Shown: positions 36,388 through 47,312 of the stretch, piece after piece
Layout: every line of letters begins with the position of its first letter
How positions within the stretch are numbered: position 1 is the first letter of the stretch
Assembly (NCBI GenBank): GCA_001464665.1
Contig: LNDP01000007.1
Span: 1 to 63,681, forward strand
Direction of reading: 5' to 3'
Source: Acidobacteria bacterium Ga0074141
GTDB taxonomy: Bacteria > Acidobacteriota > Blastocatellia > Pyrinomonadales > Pyrinomonadaceae
DNA length: 63,681 bases
Translations under genes and position numbers: made by a program
The notes under the pieces: generated by a model
What the model saw: the letters and a program-made list of their open reading frames with translations, nothing else
Databases searched by the model: none
Told to the model about the DNA's origin: nothing

Positions 36388-37674
36388 TTACAGAAACTCG
36401 AGCGATATTCGATTTGCTACGACCGTTTCATCCACATCTTCCCTCGTGTGGGCGGTTGATACAAAACATGCCTCGAACTGCGAGGGCGGAAGGTAGATGC
36501 CGTTTTCTAGCATGTGGTTGAAATAGGCCGCGAATTTGGCGGTGTTGGAGGTTTTGGCGGAGTCGAAATCGGTTACGGCTTCGCTGGAGAAAAAGAGCGT
36601 GAACATTGAACCGCAGGTATTGAGCGTGTAATCCAGTTTTAGATCCGCGAGATTGCTGCGGAATCCGTCGTAGAGATATTCGCAAGCGTCGCCCAGGGTT
36701 CGGTAGAAGTCGGGGTCTTCGTCGATCGCGAGCAGCGTTTCAATCCCGGCGGTCATGGCAAGCGGATTTCCGGAAAGTGTTCCGGCCTGATACACGGGGC
36801 CGGACGGAGCGATGAGCTGCATGATATCGCGGCGTCCGCCATAGGCACCGACGGGAAGGCCGCCGCCGATTATTTTGCCGAATGTGGTCAGATCGGCATT
36901 AATGCCGTAAAGTTCCTGAGCTCCGCCGCGGGCAACGCGAAACCCGCTCATTACCTCGTCGAAGATAAGGACAATTCCCTCAGCAGTGCAGAGATCGCGG
37001 AGTTTCTGAAGAAACGCTTTGCCCGCCATTACGCAACCCATATTTCCGGCGACAGGTTCGATGAAAACCGCTGCGATCGAGCCGGGGTGCTGTTCGATCA
37101 GAACTTCGACGGAGGCGATATCGTTGAATTTCGCATTGAGCGTATCTGCGGCGGTCGAACGCGTAACTCCCGGACTATCCGGCAACCCAAGCGTGGCGAC
37201 CCCTGAACCGGCCTTGCTGAGGAACGAATCGCCGTGCCCGTGATAGCATCCCTCGAATTTTATGATCTTCTCGCGGCCCGTAAATCCGCGAGCCAGGCGC
37301 ATCGCGCTCATCGTGGCCTCAGTGCCCGAATTGACCATGCGGATCATTTCGATCGCGGGGACAAATTTCTTGACCAGTTGAGCCAGAACGATCTCTTTTT
37401 CAGAACTCGCACCGAAGCTCGTGCTGTTCTCGGCGGCGTCTTTGATCGCATTAATTATTCGCTCATTCGCATGGCCATGGATCATCGGACCCCAAGAACC
37501 GATGTAATCGATAAACTCATTGCCGTCCACATCGTAGATCTTGGAACCTTTGGCGCTCGCGATATAGAGCGGATCGCGACCGACTGACCGGAATGCCCGC
37601 ACCGGTGAATTCACGCCGCCGGGAATGTGTTTTTGAGCCTCGGCGAATAGTTCGCTGCTTTTAGAAGTATTCAT
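36388..37674 (-). CDS. hemL: Glutamate-1-semialdehyde 2,1-aminomutase
   Basis: A 428-residue PLP enzyme that converts glutamate 1-semialdehyde into 5-aminolevulinate, the second step of the C5 pathway. Signatures are FDEVMSGFR and the PLP lysine in [29 protein letters not shown] and [10 protein letters not shown] also fit. The length is normal. It is the last gene of the haem operon and overlaps hemB by 4 bp. It lies at the far end from its partner hemA. Confidence 0.96.
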   Translation of the reverse strand: MNTSKSSELFAEAQKHIPGGVNSPVRAFRSVGRDPLYIASAKGSKIYDVDGNEFIDYIGSWGPMIHGHANERIINAIKDAAENSTSFGASSEKEIVLAQLVKKFVPAIEMIRMVNSGTEATMSAMRLARGFTGREKIIKFEGCYHGHGDSFLSKAGSGVATLGLPDSPGVTRSTAADTLNAKFNDIASVEVLIEQHPGSIAAVFIEPVAGNMGCVMAGKAFLQKLRDLCTAEGIVLIFDEVMSGFRVARGGAQELYGINADLTTFGKIIGGGLPVGAYGGRRDIMQLIAPSGPVYQAGTLSGNPLAMTAGIETLLAIDEDPDFYRTLGDACEYLYDGFRSNLADLKLDYTLNTCGSMFTLFFSSEAVTDFDSAKTSNTAKFAAYFNHMLENGIYLPPSQFEACFVSTAHTREDVDETVVANRISLEFL

Positions 37675-38666
37675 TTTTTATTCAGTATGCGGGCCGCGTC
37701 TTTGGCGAAATAGGTGATTATCACATCCGCTCCGGCCCGTTTGATAGAGGTCAGGATCTCCATCATTACTTTTTCGCCGTCGAGCCAGCCGTTCGCCGCT
37801 GCGGCCTTGACCATCGAATATTCCCCGCTCACGTTGTACGCGGCGAGCGGCATGTTAAATGTGTCCTTGCAGCGGCGTATCAGGTCGAGATAGGACAGGG
37901 CCGGTTTGACCATGACGATGTCCGCACCTTCCTGAATGTCGAGTGCGATCTCACGCATCGCTTCGTCGCTGTTGCCAAAATCCATCTGGTACGTCTTTCG
38001 ATCACCGAACTGCGGAGCCGACTCGGCGGCCTCGCGAAACGGACCGTAGAATGCGGAGGAAAATTTCGCCGAGTACGCCATGATGGGCGTTTCCGCAAAT
38101 CCGGCTTCATCCAGAGCCTGTCTGATCGCTCCGATGCGGCCGTCCATCATGTCGCTCGGTGCGATGATGTCGGCTCCGCTTTTCGCGTGCGAAACGGCTT
38201 CGCGGGCAAGTAGTTTGAGAGTTTCATCATTGTTTACATAGCCGTCCTCGACAACTCCGCAATGCCCGTGCGAAGTGTACTCGCAAAGGCATACGTCAGT
38301 GACGACAAGCATTTCGGGGAAATTCTTTTTGATCTCGCGTGTCGCCCGCTGAATGATCCCATCTTCCGCATACGCCTTCGATCCGACCTCATCTTTTTCA
38401 AGCGGAATGCCGAAAAGGAGAACGCTGTTGATGCCGAGCGATTCGAGTTCGCCGCATTCGCGGATGACGTTATCGATCGAGAGCTGAAACTGTCCCGGCA
38501 TCGACGAGATCTCTTTCTTTATTTCCTCGCCTTCGACGATAAAGAGCGGATAAATAAAGTCCGCAGTGTTAACAGACGTCTCGCGAAACATATCTCTGAT
38601 CGCACTCGAACGCCGGAGCCGCCGAAGGCGTGTGACAGGAAAATTCGGCTGGATAAACTTGGTCAT
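37671..38666 (-). CDS. hemB: Delta-aminolevulinic acid dehydratase
   Basis: A 331-residue porphobilinogen synthase. It carries the cysteine-rich zinc site [14 protein letters not shown], and the two active-site lysines in [13 protein letters not shown] and [10 protein letters not shown]. It is thus the zinc-dependent type. The overlap with hemG upstream and hemL downstream is 4 bp on each side. Confidence 0.96.
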   Translation of the reverse strand: MTKFIQPNFPVTRLRRLRRSSAIRDMFRETSVNTADFIYPLFIVEGEEIKKEISSMPGQFQLSIDNVIRECGELESLGINSVLLFGIPLEKDEVGSKAYAEDGIIQRATREIKKNFPEMLVVTDVCLCEYTSHGHCGVVEDGYVNNDETLKLLAREAVSHAKSGADIIAPSDMMDGRIGAIRQALDEAGFAETPIMAYSAKFSSAFYGPFREAAESAPQFGDRKTYQMDFGNSDEAMREIALDIQEGADIVMVKPALSYLDLIRRCKDTFNMPLAAYNVSGEYSMVKAAAANGWLDGEKVMMEILTSIKRAGADVIITYFAKDAARILNKK

Positions 38667-39988
38667 TTGTTCAAATAGTTCTCAACATTATCGGCAGTCT
38701 CAAATGCGTTCTTGACGCAATCGCCCACCGATATGCCGCGATAAAAATTACTGCAAAAATATATGCCAGGGTTTTTTTCTTCGAAAATGCCGCAGGCGTC
38801 CGTCACCTTTTCGTAACCGAGCTGGTACTGCGGGATCGCATTTTTCCAGCGCTTTATGTGGACGAGGTCTGGTTCCTCGTTAGCACCAAGGATATCGCTC
38901 AATTCAGCCTGAACCATTTTTTTAAGATCTTCGTCCGGTCTTGCATCAAGCGTGTCGCCGGAACGCACGCCGCCGACGAATGTTACTAGAAGCGTGTGGC
39001 CTTCCGGTGAGCGTTCCGGGAAGACGATCGAGTGAAAAACCGTTCCAAGTATCTGTCGCTTTTCACGGCTTGCGATAAGGAAGCCGAAGCCATCCAGTTT
39101 CGAAGCAAAACTCTCCGATCGGAACCCTAAAATCACGACGGCAAGTTGCGGATAGTTTATTTGGCCCAATCGGTCGGCTAATTCCTGATCGCGGTTCTCG
39201 ATCAGTTTCGATGCGACAAATGCCGGCGTTGAGATGACGGCCGCGTCGAAGGTCTGGCGGTAGACGCTGAATCGTTGACCTGAGTGCTCGATCTCTCTCA
39301 CCGGGCTCGACAGTCTTATATTACCGCCGATCTCATCGGCCAGAGCCGAGATCAAGGTTTTCAGGCCACCGTGAAATGAGAACGTTCGCGGGAACTGCGG
39401 ATCGGCTTTCTCAACCTTTCGGCGAAATGCGGCAACGATCAGGCTGCCGTAGTCGCGTTCCATTTCAAAGAGCTTCGGGAAGGCGGAACGCATGCTCAGA
39501 TCTTTCGGGTCGCCCGCGTATATTCCTGAAACGAACGGGTCGAGAGCTTTTTCGACCAGTTCGGGGCCGATGCGACGCGAAATGAAGTTCGCTACGGACT
39601 CGCCCTCTGGTGATCTCGACCGATTGAAAGGTTCACGGATCAGTGCGGCTATGGTTTTTAACGAAAAATAGCCATTAACAAAAGATCGCAGACCCATCGC
39701 CTCGAGCTTTCCGCCGAAAAGGACATAGCGTTTCTTAGCTGCCGCATCGGAAGCGAGAACCTGATCTTCGAGCCCTAACAATTTTACAAGATCAACGAGA
39801 CGGGGCGATTTGAGCAGACTGTTCGGGCCTTCTTCGAACGTGTAGCCGTCGCGGCTTACGGTTTGAATGTTTCCCCCGATCCGCTCCGATGCCTCGAAAA
39901 CCGTTATCTCGAAACCTTTTCTTTTCAATAGATAAGCGGTCGTCAAACCGGAGATGCCGCCGCCGATGATCGCCACGCGCTTGCTCAT
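38663..39988 (-). CDS. hemG: Protoporphyrinogen oxidase (HemY-type)
   Basis: A 441-residue FAD amine-oxidase-fold enzyme that oxidises protoporphyrinogen IX to protoporphyrin IX using oxygen. The FAD motif [17 protein letters not shown] is at the N-terminus, with [11 protein letters not shown] and [16 protein letters not shown]. This oxygen-dependent enzyme lies in the same operon as an oxygen-independent HemN. It overlaps hemH by 4 bp upstream and hemB by 4 bp downstream. Confidence 0.95.
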   Translation of the reverse strand: MSKRVAIIGGGISGLTTAYLLKRKGFEITVFEASERIGGNIQTVSRDGYTFEEGPNSLLKSPRLVDLVKLLGLEDQVLASDAAAKKRYVLFGGKLEAMGLRSFVNGYFSLKTIAALIREPFNRSRSPEGESVANFISRRIGPELVEKALDPFVSGIYAGDPKDLSMRSAFPKLFEMERDYGSLIVAAFRRKVEKADPQFPRTFSFHGGLKTLISALADEIGGNIRLSSPVREIEHSGQRFSVYRQTFDAAVISTPAFVASKLIENRDQELADRLGQINYPQLAVVILGFRSESFASKLDGFGFLIASREKRQILGTVFHSIVFPERSPEGHTLLVTFVGGVRSGDTLDARPDEDLKKMVQAELSDILGANEEPDLVHIKRWKNAIPQYQLGYEKVTDACGIFEEKNPGIYFCSNFYRGISVGDCVKNAFETADNVENYLNK

Positions 39989-40998
39989 TGATGTGCGGCG
40001 GCGGAGACCTCAGCTTCTTTCCCGGCTCCCATTTTTTCAAAAACCAATTGAGCCAAGGCATCGACAAATAGAGGCGAATCGTTAAGTCCGGTTGTTATCT
40101 CAAAACGATCGACGCCTGCCTCGGTCGCAACGTGCCGGTATTCGATCCCGAGTTCGAACAGCGTTTCCAGGTGATCAGATGCAAAGGCGACAGGAATCAC
40201 AACCATGTGTTTCACACCTTTTCTCGCCAGATCTTCGATAGTGTCGGGTGTCGAAGGCGTAAGCCATTTGAGCGGACCGACCTTTGATTGGTAACAAAGA
40301 CTGCTGTCCTGAGTATAACCGCCGCGTTGCATGATCAGATCCACGGTTTGTTTGATATGTCCGGAATACGGATCACCCTGACGCACTAATTTCATAGGCG
40401 TGCCGTGAGCACTGAAAACAAGGTGAATTTTGTCCTGTTCATCGGCGGAGAAGCGGCCGATCGCCTCGGTTACGCGTTCTACAAATGCGTCAATGTATGG
40501 CGGAAAGTCGTAATAGGATTCGATGAGGCTGGTTTCGATCTGGAGGCTTGGGCGCGCGGCTAGTTGCTTATTCCACTCCTTGACGCTCGATTCCGTTGTT
40601 GCCTTTGAATACTGCGGATAAAGCGGCAATAGAATGACCTTACTTATGCCGTCCTTCTCTATCTGATGAAGCGTTTCCTCGGTTGACGGCCGCCAGTAGC
40701 GCATTGCAGCGTAAACCTTCGCCGGAAATCTTTCGTTTAGCCGTTCCTCCAGCATCGACGCCTGTTTGAGAGTGTGTTCCTTGAGCGGCGACCTGCCGCC
40801 GATCTTTTCGTACTGCTTGCGGATCATCGGCGAGCGGCGACTGGAGATGAGTTTGGCCAGGCCCTTGCGGAAAAGAAAACTTCCGGGAAAATCGATGATG
40901 TCGGGATCGCAAAACAGGTTATACAGAAATGGTTCGACCGCTTCGAGCGAGTCCGGCCCGCCGAGGTTTAGTAATACTATTCCGAACTTTTCGCTCAT
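39985..40998 (-). CDS. hemH: Ferrochelatase
   Basis: A 337-residue enzyme that inserts ferrous iron into protoporphyrin IX. The family signature is LVFSAHGTPMKLVRQGDPY with the metal-binding histidine, plus LLNLGGPDSLEAV at the start and YQSKVGPLKWLTPST. It begins 9 bp after hemN and overlaps hemG by 4 bp. The tail is short ([11 protein letters not shown]), without the membrane segment of some forms. Confidence 0.95.
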   Translation of the reverse strand: MSEKFGIVLLNLGGPDSLEAVEPFLYNLFCDPDIIDFPGSFLFRKGLAKLISSRRSPMIRKQYEKIGGRSPLKEHTLKQASMLEERLNERFPAKVYAAMRYWRPSTEETLHQIEKDGISKVILLPLYPQYSKATTESSVKEWNKQLAARPSLQIETSLIESYYDFPPYIDAFVERVTEAIGRFSADEQDKIHLVFSAHGTPMKLVRQGDPYSGHIKQTVDLIMQRGGYTQDSSLCYQSKVGPLKWLTPSTPDTIEDLARKGVKHMVVIPVAFASDHLETLFELGIEYRHVATEAGVDRFEITTGLNDSPLFVDALAQLVFEKMGAGKEAEVSAAAHQ

Positions 40999-41007
40999 AA
41001 AGCCTTC

Positions 41008-42399
41008 CTAAACCGTTTTCGAAAAAACGGGCCGCGTCTTCATCATTTCCTCAAGGTACGCATCGAAACACATCGCTACGTTGCGAATGATCAAAATTCC
41101 CGAACGTGTGACGCTGATCTTTTCCGAACTCGCCTCGACCAGACCCTCCGCTATGAATGGGGCAAGCTTCAACAGGTCGGCGGCGAAATACTCGTCGAAA
41201 ATGATGCCGAATAGGTTTTCGACCCGGCGTTTATCGATCTCTAGATTGCACATCATTTGCATGATGGTCTCTTTTCGAATGTGATCGTCCGGCGTCATTC
41301 GATAGCCGACATTGGTGGCGGCCTTTCCGCTGTCGATGCGGGCGTAATATTCGTCGAAGGTCTTTATGTTCTGGGCGTAAATATTCTCGAACTGACTGAT
41401 AGCCGACAGGCCAAACGCGTAGACGTCGCATCCGGAACGTGTCGAATATCCTTGAAAATTGCGATACAAAGTATGATTTTTTTGGGCGATCGCGAGTTCG
41501 TCCGTTGGCTTAGCAAAATGGTCCATGCCGATGTATTCGTATCCGGCTGCGATCAGAGTTTCGATCGTCATTCGCAGGATCGACAAACGCTCGTCCGGCG
41601 AAGGCAGAGCGTCCTCGGGCATCGCCGCCTGATTCTTCTTGAGCCAAGGCACGTGTGCGTAATTGAAGACGGCTAGACGGTTAGGGGAAATGTCGATCAC
41701 GCGTTCGACTGTGTCGGCGAATGATTCGACGGTTTGAAACGGAAGGCCGTAGATGAGATCGAGGTTGATGCTTTGGAAACCGAGTTCGCGCGCCCACGTG
41801 ACGGTTTGGCGGGTGATCTCCTCTGACTGAACGCGGTTGATCGCCTGCTGAACTTTCAAATTAAAATCCTGCACGCCAAAGCTGGTCCGGTTGAAGCCGA
41901 TCTCACGCAGAGCCTCCATGTGTTCGCGCGTCAGTCCGCGTGGATCGATCTCGACGCTGGCCTCAATGTCGTCCTCAAAATCAAAACTTTGCTGAATGTA
42001 TTTACCGATATCTCGGATCTCGTCCGGATAAAGGTATGAAGGCGTTCCGCCGCCCCAGTGCAGTTGAGCTACCTTTCGGTCGTCCGCGATCATCGGACGG
42101 ATGAGATCGATCTCTTTCTTTAGATATTCGTTGTACTGAGCGATCAAGGTGCGGTCACGCGTTACGCGCATGTTGCAGCCGCAGAAATAGCAAAGCTTTT
42201 CGCAGAAAGGGAAGTGGAAATAGAGCGATATCGGTTGGCCGCCCATCAGTTCGTTCGTCTCAGCGATCTCGCGGGAATAATCTTCGCCGGTAAACGATTT
42301 AGAGAACAGCGGAGCGGTCGGGTAGGAGGTATAACGCGGCCCTTGCTGGTTGAATTTCTTCAACACCTCAAAATCTATAGTGCTTCCGAAGTTAACCAT
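41008..42399 (-). CDS. hemN: Oxygen-independent coproporphyrinogen III oxidase
   Basis: A 463-residue radical SAM enzyme. The cluster motif is CEKLCYFCGC (C-x3-C-x2-C-x-C), the extra cysteine being typical of true HemN rather than HemW. YTSYPTAP near the start and GFNRTSFGVQDF also fit. It converts coproporphyrinogen III into protoporphyrinogen IX without oxygen. No aerobic HemF is in this window. It is spaced 9 bp from both hemE and hemH. Confidence 0.95.
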   Translation of the reverse strand: MVNFGSTIDFEVLKKFNQQGPRYTSYPTAPLFSKSFTGEDYSREIAETNELMGGQPISLYFHFPFCEKLCYFCGCNMRVTRDRTLIAQYNEYLKKEIDLIRPMIADDRKVAQLHWGGGTPSYLYPDEIRDIGKYIQQSFDFEDDIEASVEIDPRGLTREHMEALREIGFNRTSFGVQDFNLKVQQAINRVQSEEITRQTVTWARELGFQSINLDLIYGLPFQTVESFADTVERVIDISPNRLAVFNYAHVPWLKKNQAAMPEDALPSPDERLSILRMTIETLIAAGYEYIGMDHFAKPTDELAIAQKNHTLYRNFQGYSTRSGCDVYAFGLSAISQFENIYAQNIKTFDEYYARIDSGKAATNVGYRMTPDDHIRKETIMQMMCNLEIDKRRVENLFGIIFDEYFAADLLKLAPFIAEGLVEASSEKISVTRSGILIIRNVAMCFDAYLEEMMKTRPVFSKTV

Positions 42400-42408
42400 A
42401 TCCGAATA

Positions 42409-43452
42409 TTAAGAGTGGTATTTACCGCTCAACTCCTTCACACAGCTTACCAAATACTGCGTGTTCTCGACCGGCGTTTTGGGTAAGATGCCGTGTCCGA
42501 GATTAAATACGTGGCCTTCGCCTCGGCCGAAACGCTCCAGAATTCGCTCAGTCTCGAGCCTGATCTTGTCCTTTGGAGCGAACAGCACGCACGGATCAAG
42601 ATTTCCCTGCAACGCCTTAACCGCTCCGATCTCGGCCCTTGCGGCTCCGATGTCAAACGTCCAGTCGAGGCCGATCACGTCGCATTTTAGATCCGCGAGT
42701 TTCGACAGGTCGCACACGCCTTTCGCGAAGACAATGACCGGAGCACCGTTCGTTTCGAGTCTTTCGCAAATGTACCGGATGTACTGGAGCGAAAATTCTT
42801 CAAGATCCCAGGGCGACAAGATACCGGCCCATGTGTCGAAGATCTGGACGGCATCGCAGCCGGCACGGATCTTGGCGTTGAGATAATCCACGACCGAATC
42901 GGCGAGGATCTGGAGCATTTCATGGGCCGCCACCGGGTCGGTGTAGATCATCGATTTGATCTTGTCGAAACTTTTCGAGCCCTTGCCCTCAACCATGTAA
43001 GTTGCGAGCGTCCACGGAGCACCGGAAAAACCGATCAGCGGAACGCGTCCGGCGAGCTTTTCCTTGGTCATTTTGATGGCGTCCATGACGTAGCTCAGCC
43101 GATCGGTGACTCCCTCGATATCGAGACGCTGCAGGTCATCTCGCGAGTTGATCGGAGCGTCGAAGACCGGGCCTTTCGATTCGAGAACTTCCAGATGCAT
43201 TCCCATCGCTTCGGGAATAACGAGAATGTCCGAGAACAGTATCGCCGCATCGACGCCGATGATGTCGATGGGCTGAACCGTCACTTCACTAGCAAGCTCC
43301 GGCGTTTTGCAAAGCGTCAGAAAATTGGTCTTAGCCCTGATCGCACGGTACTCAGGCAGGTAACGGCCGGCCTGGCGCATTATCCAGATGGGCGTGCGTT
43401 CGACGGCCTCGCGTTTGCAGGCTCTCAGGAATATGTGGTCGGTATTACTCAA
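42409..43452 (-). CDS. hemE: Uroporphyrinogen decarboxylase
   Basis: A 347-residue cofactor-free enzyme that removes four carboxyls from uroporphyrinogen III. The signature PIWIMRQAGRYLPEYRAIR lies near the N-terminus, with GFSGAPWTLATYMVEG, FDTWAG and NLGHGI following. It overlaps hemD by 8 bp upstream and precedes hemN by 9 bp. Confidence 0.96.
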   Translation of the reverse strand: MSNTDHIFLRACKREAVERTPIWIMRQAGRYLPEYRAIRAKTNFLTLCKTPELASEVTVQPIDIIGVDAAILFSDILVIPEAMGMHLEVLESKGPVFDAPINSRDDLQRLDIEGVTDRLSYVMDAIKMTKEKLAGRVPLIGFSGAPWTLATYMVEGKGSKSFDKIKSMIYTDPVAAHEMLQILADSVVDYLNAKIRAGCDAVQIFDTWAGILSPWDLEEFSLQYIRYICERLETNGAPVIVFAKGVCDLSKLADLKCDVIGLDWTFDIGAARAEIGAVKALQGNLDPCVLFAPKDKIRLETERILERFGRGEGHVFNLGHGILPKTPVENTQYLVSCVKELSGKYHS

Positions 43453-44191
43453 TATTTTTTATATATGCGGCAAAGCCCGCCGCAAAATCCTCTTCGTTTG
43501 CCCGTTTGGAAACGAACACTACATCTAACCCAGCATTTTCCGCTCTCTTGGCAGTAGTTTCGCCGATGGCGGCTGCTCTAACCCTATCGACCTCAGAACC
43601 GCCGAAATGAGTCATAAAACTATCGACTCCCGACGGGCTGAAAAAACATCCCCAGCCAATGCCGCCCGCGTTCAATCTACCTGTTACGTTCTCGATCACG
43701 CTATTCTCCGGCGCGGTCTCGATTGTTTTGTAAACCACCAGTTCGTCGACCCGGGCGATGTCACCGAGGAGTAGCGGAATCGTTCGAACGCTTAGGTCGC
43801 CGCGAATAAAGAGCAGATCTTTGCCCGCAAACTCGGCCCGATCGAATGCATTTATCAGTTCCTCTGCTGTGTTTGCTGCAGCGTTCGACACCACATTCAA
43901 TCCCGAGCCTTCCAGAGCAGTTTTGATCCGTTTGCCCAGTACGTAAACCTTACCCTCAAAACTTCGGCTCTCAGACTTTAGATGGCTAAGAAATATCTCC
44001 GCCGCGACGGGACTTGTCAGAAAAATGCCGTCGTAGAGGTCGATCCGGTGAATGGCCGCATCAAGTTCACTTAGGTCGCTGACCTCTTCAGTAGTTATCA
44101 ATTCGAGGTTGATGACCTCGCAACCATTCTTTCGCAACACGTCGCTAAAGCGGCCGTCCGGCCTTACAACCAACACTGTCGGTTGGCCCAT
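43445..44191 (-). CDS. hemD: Uroporphyrinogen-III synthase
   Basis: A 248-residue two-lobed protein of the HemD type. The sequence family is weakly conserved. FLTSPVAAEIFL, CFFSPSGVDSF and AAIGETTAKRAENAGLD are the usual landmarks. It closes the tetrapyrrole ring with inversion of ring D. The position between hemC and hemE supports the call. Confidence 0.92.
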   Translation of the reverse strand: MGQPTVLVVRPDGRFSDVLRKNGCEVINLELITTEEVSDLSELDAAIHRIDLYDGIFLTSPVAAEIFLSHLKSESRSFEGKVYVLGKRIKTALEGSGLNVVSNAAANTAEELINAFDRAEFAGKDLLFIRGDLSVRTIPLLLGDIARVDELVVYKTIETAPENSVIENVTGRLNAGGIGWGCFFSPSGVDSFMTHFGGSEVDRVRAAAIGETTAKRAENAGLDVVFVSKRANEEDFAAGFAAYIKNIE

Positions 44192-45144
44192 CAGATCACC
44201 GCCTCGTCGGTGGTTTCTGCTTGCCTGCGATCCTCGCGCAACAGCTCATCCGCTCCTTTCGAGATCAGTAACTCCGCGAGCTTTATCCCCAATTCGTCAG
44301 CATCGCCTGCATGCCCAGTGATCGAATCGCGGAAGACAATTGCACCGTCTAGTGAACCGACCATCCCCTCGAGACTGATATTTTCGCCGGCCACGATTGC
44401 GATCGCACCGATCGGCACCTGGCATCCGCCTTCGAGACGGCGGAGGAATGAACGCTCAGCGGTGACGCAGGTTCGCGTTAAATGGTGGTCGAGAGTCGCG
44501 GCCAGTGCAGCGACTTCGTTGTCGTCGGTGCGAATTTCGACCGCGACCGCACCTTGTCCGACGGCAGGCAGCATGATGTCAAAAGGTATGACCTGACTGA
44601 CTGCTGAGTCATAGCCTAGCCGGTTGAGCCCGGCAAACGCCAGGATCATACCGTCGAGATCGGACTCGTTAAATTTTTTGATCCGCGTCGGCACGTTGCC
44701 GCGTATCTCCGAAACATTCAGGTCGGGCCGGTGGCTCAATAATTGGCTTTTTCGCCGCAGGCTGCCGGTCGCAACCTTTGCTCCTTGCTCGAGGTCACCG
44801 ATCGTCGTTGAATTTTTCGAAACGAACACATCGTTGGGTAACTCGCGTTCACACACAGCGCCAATGACGAGGCCGTCGGGTTGGGTCGTTTGGAGATCTT
44901 TCAGACTGTGAACCGCTAGATCGATCTCGCCAACCAATAACTGGTTCTCGATCTGGCGTGTGAAAAGGCCTTTGTCGCCGATCTTAGAGAGAGCAACTTC
45001 CAGTTGTTCGTCGCCGGTCGTTTTAATTATCTTGATCGAGAACGTTAATTGAGGGAATTGACGCTCGAGGCTCGATCTGACAAAATTCGCCTGCCACAAA
45101 GCGAGATCGCTGCCGCGCGAACCGATGATGAATTCGTTTCTCAT
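44191..45144 (-). CDS. hemC: Porphobilinogen deaminase
   Basis: A 317-residue hydroxymethylbilane synthase. The dipyrromethane cofactor cysteine is in RRLEGGCQVPIGA. The N-terminus IIGSRGSDLALWQANFV and LAVHSLKDLQT are typical. It shares single-base overlaps with hemA upstream and hemD downstream. Confidence 0.96.
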   Translation of the reverse strand: MRNEFIIGSRGSDLALWQANFVRSSLERQFPQLTFSIKIIKTTGDEQLEVALSKIGDKGLFTRQIENQLLVGEIDLAVHSLKDLQTTQPDGLVIGAVCERELPNDVFVSKNSTTIGDLEQGAKVATGSLRRKSQLLSHRPDLNVSEIRGNVPTRIKKFNESDLDGMILAFAGLNRLGYDSAVSQVIPFDIMLPAVGQGAVAVEIRTDDNEVAALAATLDHHLTRTCVTAERSFLRRLEGGCQVPIGAIAIVAGENISLEGMVGSLDGAIVFRDSITGHAGDADELGIKLAELLISKGADELLREDRRQAETTDEAVI

Positions 45145-46397
45145 TACGCAGAGGCACCGAGAGCGATCGCCTTCAGTGACCGGAGCTTGCGAATCAGGTC
45201 GAAGTGGGTCTGCAGGTCGGCCTCAAAATCCGCTCCCGAACCCATCACGAATTTATGGATCTCGGAGACGTTCTGATCGAGAAATTCCTTGGTTCTTATT
45301 ATCTCGTCGACTTTTTCGGGCGAAGGTTTTTCACCGGTCTTTTCGAACTCAGGCAAAATAGGTAAGAGATAGTACCAGGTTAGAAACTCGACCATCTCGG
45401 TAATGATCATCTTCCGGACCTTCGGGAGGTCGGCCATTCGCTTTGACTGGTTTTCGCCGAGAATGGAATGCAGGTCGTCGATATTTTTTACAATAACGTT
45501 CGGATTTTCGCGAACTGAATCGTCGACGTCACGCGGAACGGCGATGTCTATCACCAGCATCTTTCGATCGCGGTTCTGAAAATCTTGCTTATAAAGGATC
45601 GGCTCTTCGGAGCCGGTTGAGCTGATTATGATGTCAACCTCATCAAGTCGTGACTTAAAAGTGCTGAAATCAAGTATTTCGCTTTCGAACGACAAACTTT
45701 TGCGAAGGCTGGTCAGCTGTTCCTCGGCGTGTGCCTGCGTGCGGTTGCTGAGCAGTATCTTCCCGACGGATTTACCGACCAGAGCCTCGGTCGTGAGCAT
45801 CGCCATCTCGCCCGCCCCGAGTACGAGCACCGTTAATCCCTGAAGCGATGCTAAGGTCTCAACCGCAAGTTCAACCGCAGCCAGACTTACGGATGCGGCG
45901 CCGCTGTGGATCGCCGTCTCGGTGTATGTCGTCTTGCCGAGCTTGAATGCCCGCTGCATTAATTGATTGAGTACCTTCCCGGTTCGGTTTTGTTCTTGAG
46001 CTGTGGAATATGCGGAGCGAAGCTGGCGCAGGATCTGCGAATCACCGACGATCTTACTGTCGATGCTGGTCGAGACATTAAAAAGCTGCTGGCAGGCAGT
46101 GCAGGAAATGAGGTCGAAGAAATGCTCGTCTTTTACCAGACCACGGGCATCTTTAAGATCGATCAGCAGGTTTTTATAAAATTTTAGATCTATCGTTTCC
46201 GAATCGCTAACGGCGTAGATCTCAGTTCGATTACAGGTTGAAAGTACAACGCACTCAGGTAGAGTTTCGCGGGTTCGCCTTAAAAACTCTTGGATCTCCG
46301 CTTCGTTGAGATACAGTTTTTCTCTGATCTCGACTGGTGCCGTTTTATGATTAAGCCCAAACGCAAATAATGTTTTTGGTACATATGAAATTTCCAA
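45144..46397 (-). CDS. hemA: Glutamyl-tRNA reductase
   Basis: A reductase of 417 residues from the chosen TTG at 46397. This start has GGAG 6 bp upstream and lies just before the conserved LFAFGLNHKTAPVEIREKL opening; the frame is open to an ATG at 46494 and beyond, but that adds residues absent from the family. The catalytic cysteine is in STCNRTE. GDSQILRQLRSAY and VLGAGEMA for the NADPH domain follow. It reduces glutamyl-tRNA to glutamate 1-semialdehyde and is the first, probably rate-setting, gene of the operon. Confidence 0.95.
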   Translation of the reverse strand: MEISYVPKTLFAFGLNHKTAPVEIREKLYLNEAEIQEFLRRTRETLPECVVLSTCNRTEIYAVSDSETIDLKFYKNLLIDLKDARGLVKDEHFFDLISCTACQQLFNVSTSIDSKIVGDSQILRQLRSAYSTAQEQNRTGKVLNQLMQRAFKLGKTTYTETAIHSGAASVSLAAVELAVETLASLQGLTVLVLGAGEMAMLTTEALVGKSVGKILLSNRTQAHAEEQLTSLRKSLSFESEILDFSTFKSRLDEVDIIISSTGSEEPILYKQDFQNRDRKMLVIDIAVPRDVDDSVRENPNVIVKNIDDLHSILGENQSKRMADLPKVRKMIITEMVEFLTWYYLLPILPEFEKTGEKPSPEKVDEIIRTKEFLDQNVSEIHKFVMGSGADFEADLQTHFDLIRKLRSLKAIALGASA

Positions 46398-46787
46398 GCA
46401 ACACTCCAAATCGCAAAGGATCTCTACCATCAGCAGCTCACGATCGGTCGCCCTCCCGCGGACTTTGAAGTCGTGTTTAATGAGTTGTTCTTCCATAAAG
46501 TACCTCAGCAAAAGAAAACTGACGCTATCATTAATGCCTTGTCAATCCTTGAGTCTGCCGGCATAACAATTAAGGTCAATGACGGAAGACCAACTAGACA
46601 GGTAAAGCCAAAAACAAATTACCAGCAGCAGGCCGTTTCCGATACCAGGGCCAGGATCGCACCCGCCTCGGCCGATCTCGGACGGGGGAGCAGTATCTCT
46701 AAGTACGCACGCTGAAGCTGAAGGCGCTGCCACGCCGTGGATCGCCAAGAATATCCCGATCGTTCCTGTCAGGATCTGATCATGCAT
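46398..46787. other. Region upstream of the haem operon
   Basis: It should hold the operon promoter, which I cannot pick out. The frame upstream of hemA (to 46511) would give an unusual 38-residue extension. A minus-strand frame at 46542-46787 has a hydrophobic end (LLLVICFWLYLSS) but no family match and may be a decayed membrane protein. Confidence 0.4.
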
Positions 46788-47312
46788 TCATCCGGCTCCT
46801 TGTGCATTTTTTGAGTCAGAGATCGGCAGTCTCCAGTTGGGGCGGACAGAATGACATGTGTAGCCGCCAGGGTATTGCTGTAGGTAATCCTGGTGCTCGG
46901 GTTCGGCCTCCCAGAACTCGCCTGCCGGAACAACTTCCGTAACTACTTTGCCTGGCCAGAGGCCTGAGGCATCGACATCGGCGATCGTTTCTCCGGCGAT
47001 CCGCCTCTGTTCGTCAGAGGTGTAAAAGATCGCTGACCGGTAGCTGCTCCCGACGTCGTTGCCCTGTCGATCGCGTGTGCTCGGATCGTGAATCTGAAAA
47101 AAGAGTTCGAGTATTTGTCGATAGCTGATGATTGAGGGATCGAAAATGATCTCAACGGCTTCAGCGTGTCCGGGATGGTTATGATAGGTCGCATAGGAGT
47201 TTCTGCCCCCTGTGTAGCCGGTCCGTGTGGAGTGAATTCCGTTGTACCGGCGAATAAGGTCTTGCACACCCCAGAAGCAGCCGCCAGCTAGTAAGGCTCG
47301 TTCTTCAATCAT
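46788..47312 (-). CDS. msrA: Peptide methionine sulfoxide reductase MsrA
   Basis: A 174-residue MsrA from the ATG at 47312, starting [15 protein letters not shown] with the catalytic cysteine. [15 protein letters not shown] and [19 protein letters not shown] are typical. The frame extends further upstream, but only through the MsrB gene. It reduces S-methionine sulfoxide. It follows the damaged MsrB gene and is a second Msr set besides the fused MsrB-MsrA at 24.8 kb. Confidence 0.9.
   Translation of the reverse strand: MIEERALLAGGCFWGVQDLIRRYNGIHSTRTGYTGGRNSYATYHNHPGHAEAVEIIFDPSIISYRQILELFFQIHDPSTRDRQGNDVGSSYRSAIFYTSDEQRRIAGETIADVDASGLWPGKVVTEVVPAGEFWEAEPEHQDYLQQYPGGYTCHSVRPNWRLPISDSKNAQGAG

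Noticed and set aside
42922-43557. 211-codon plus-strand frame
   Set aside because: Antisense to hemE and hemD, both intact and certain.
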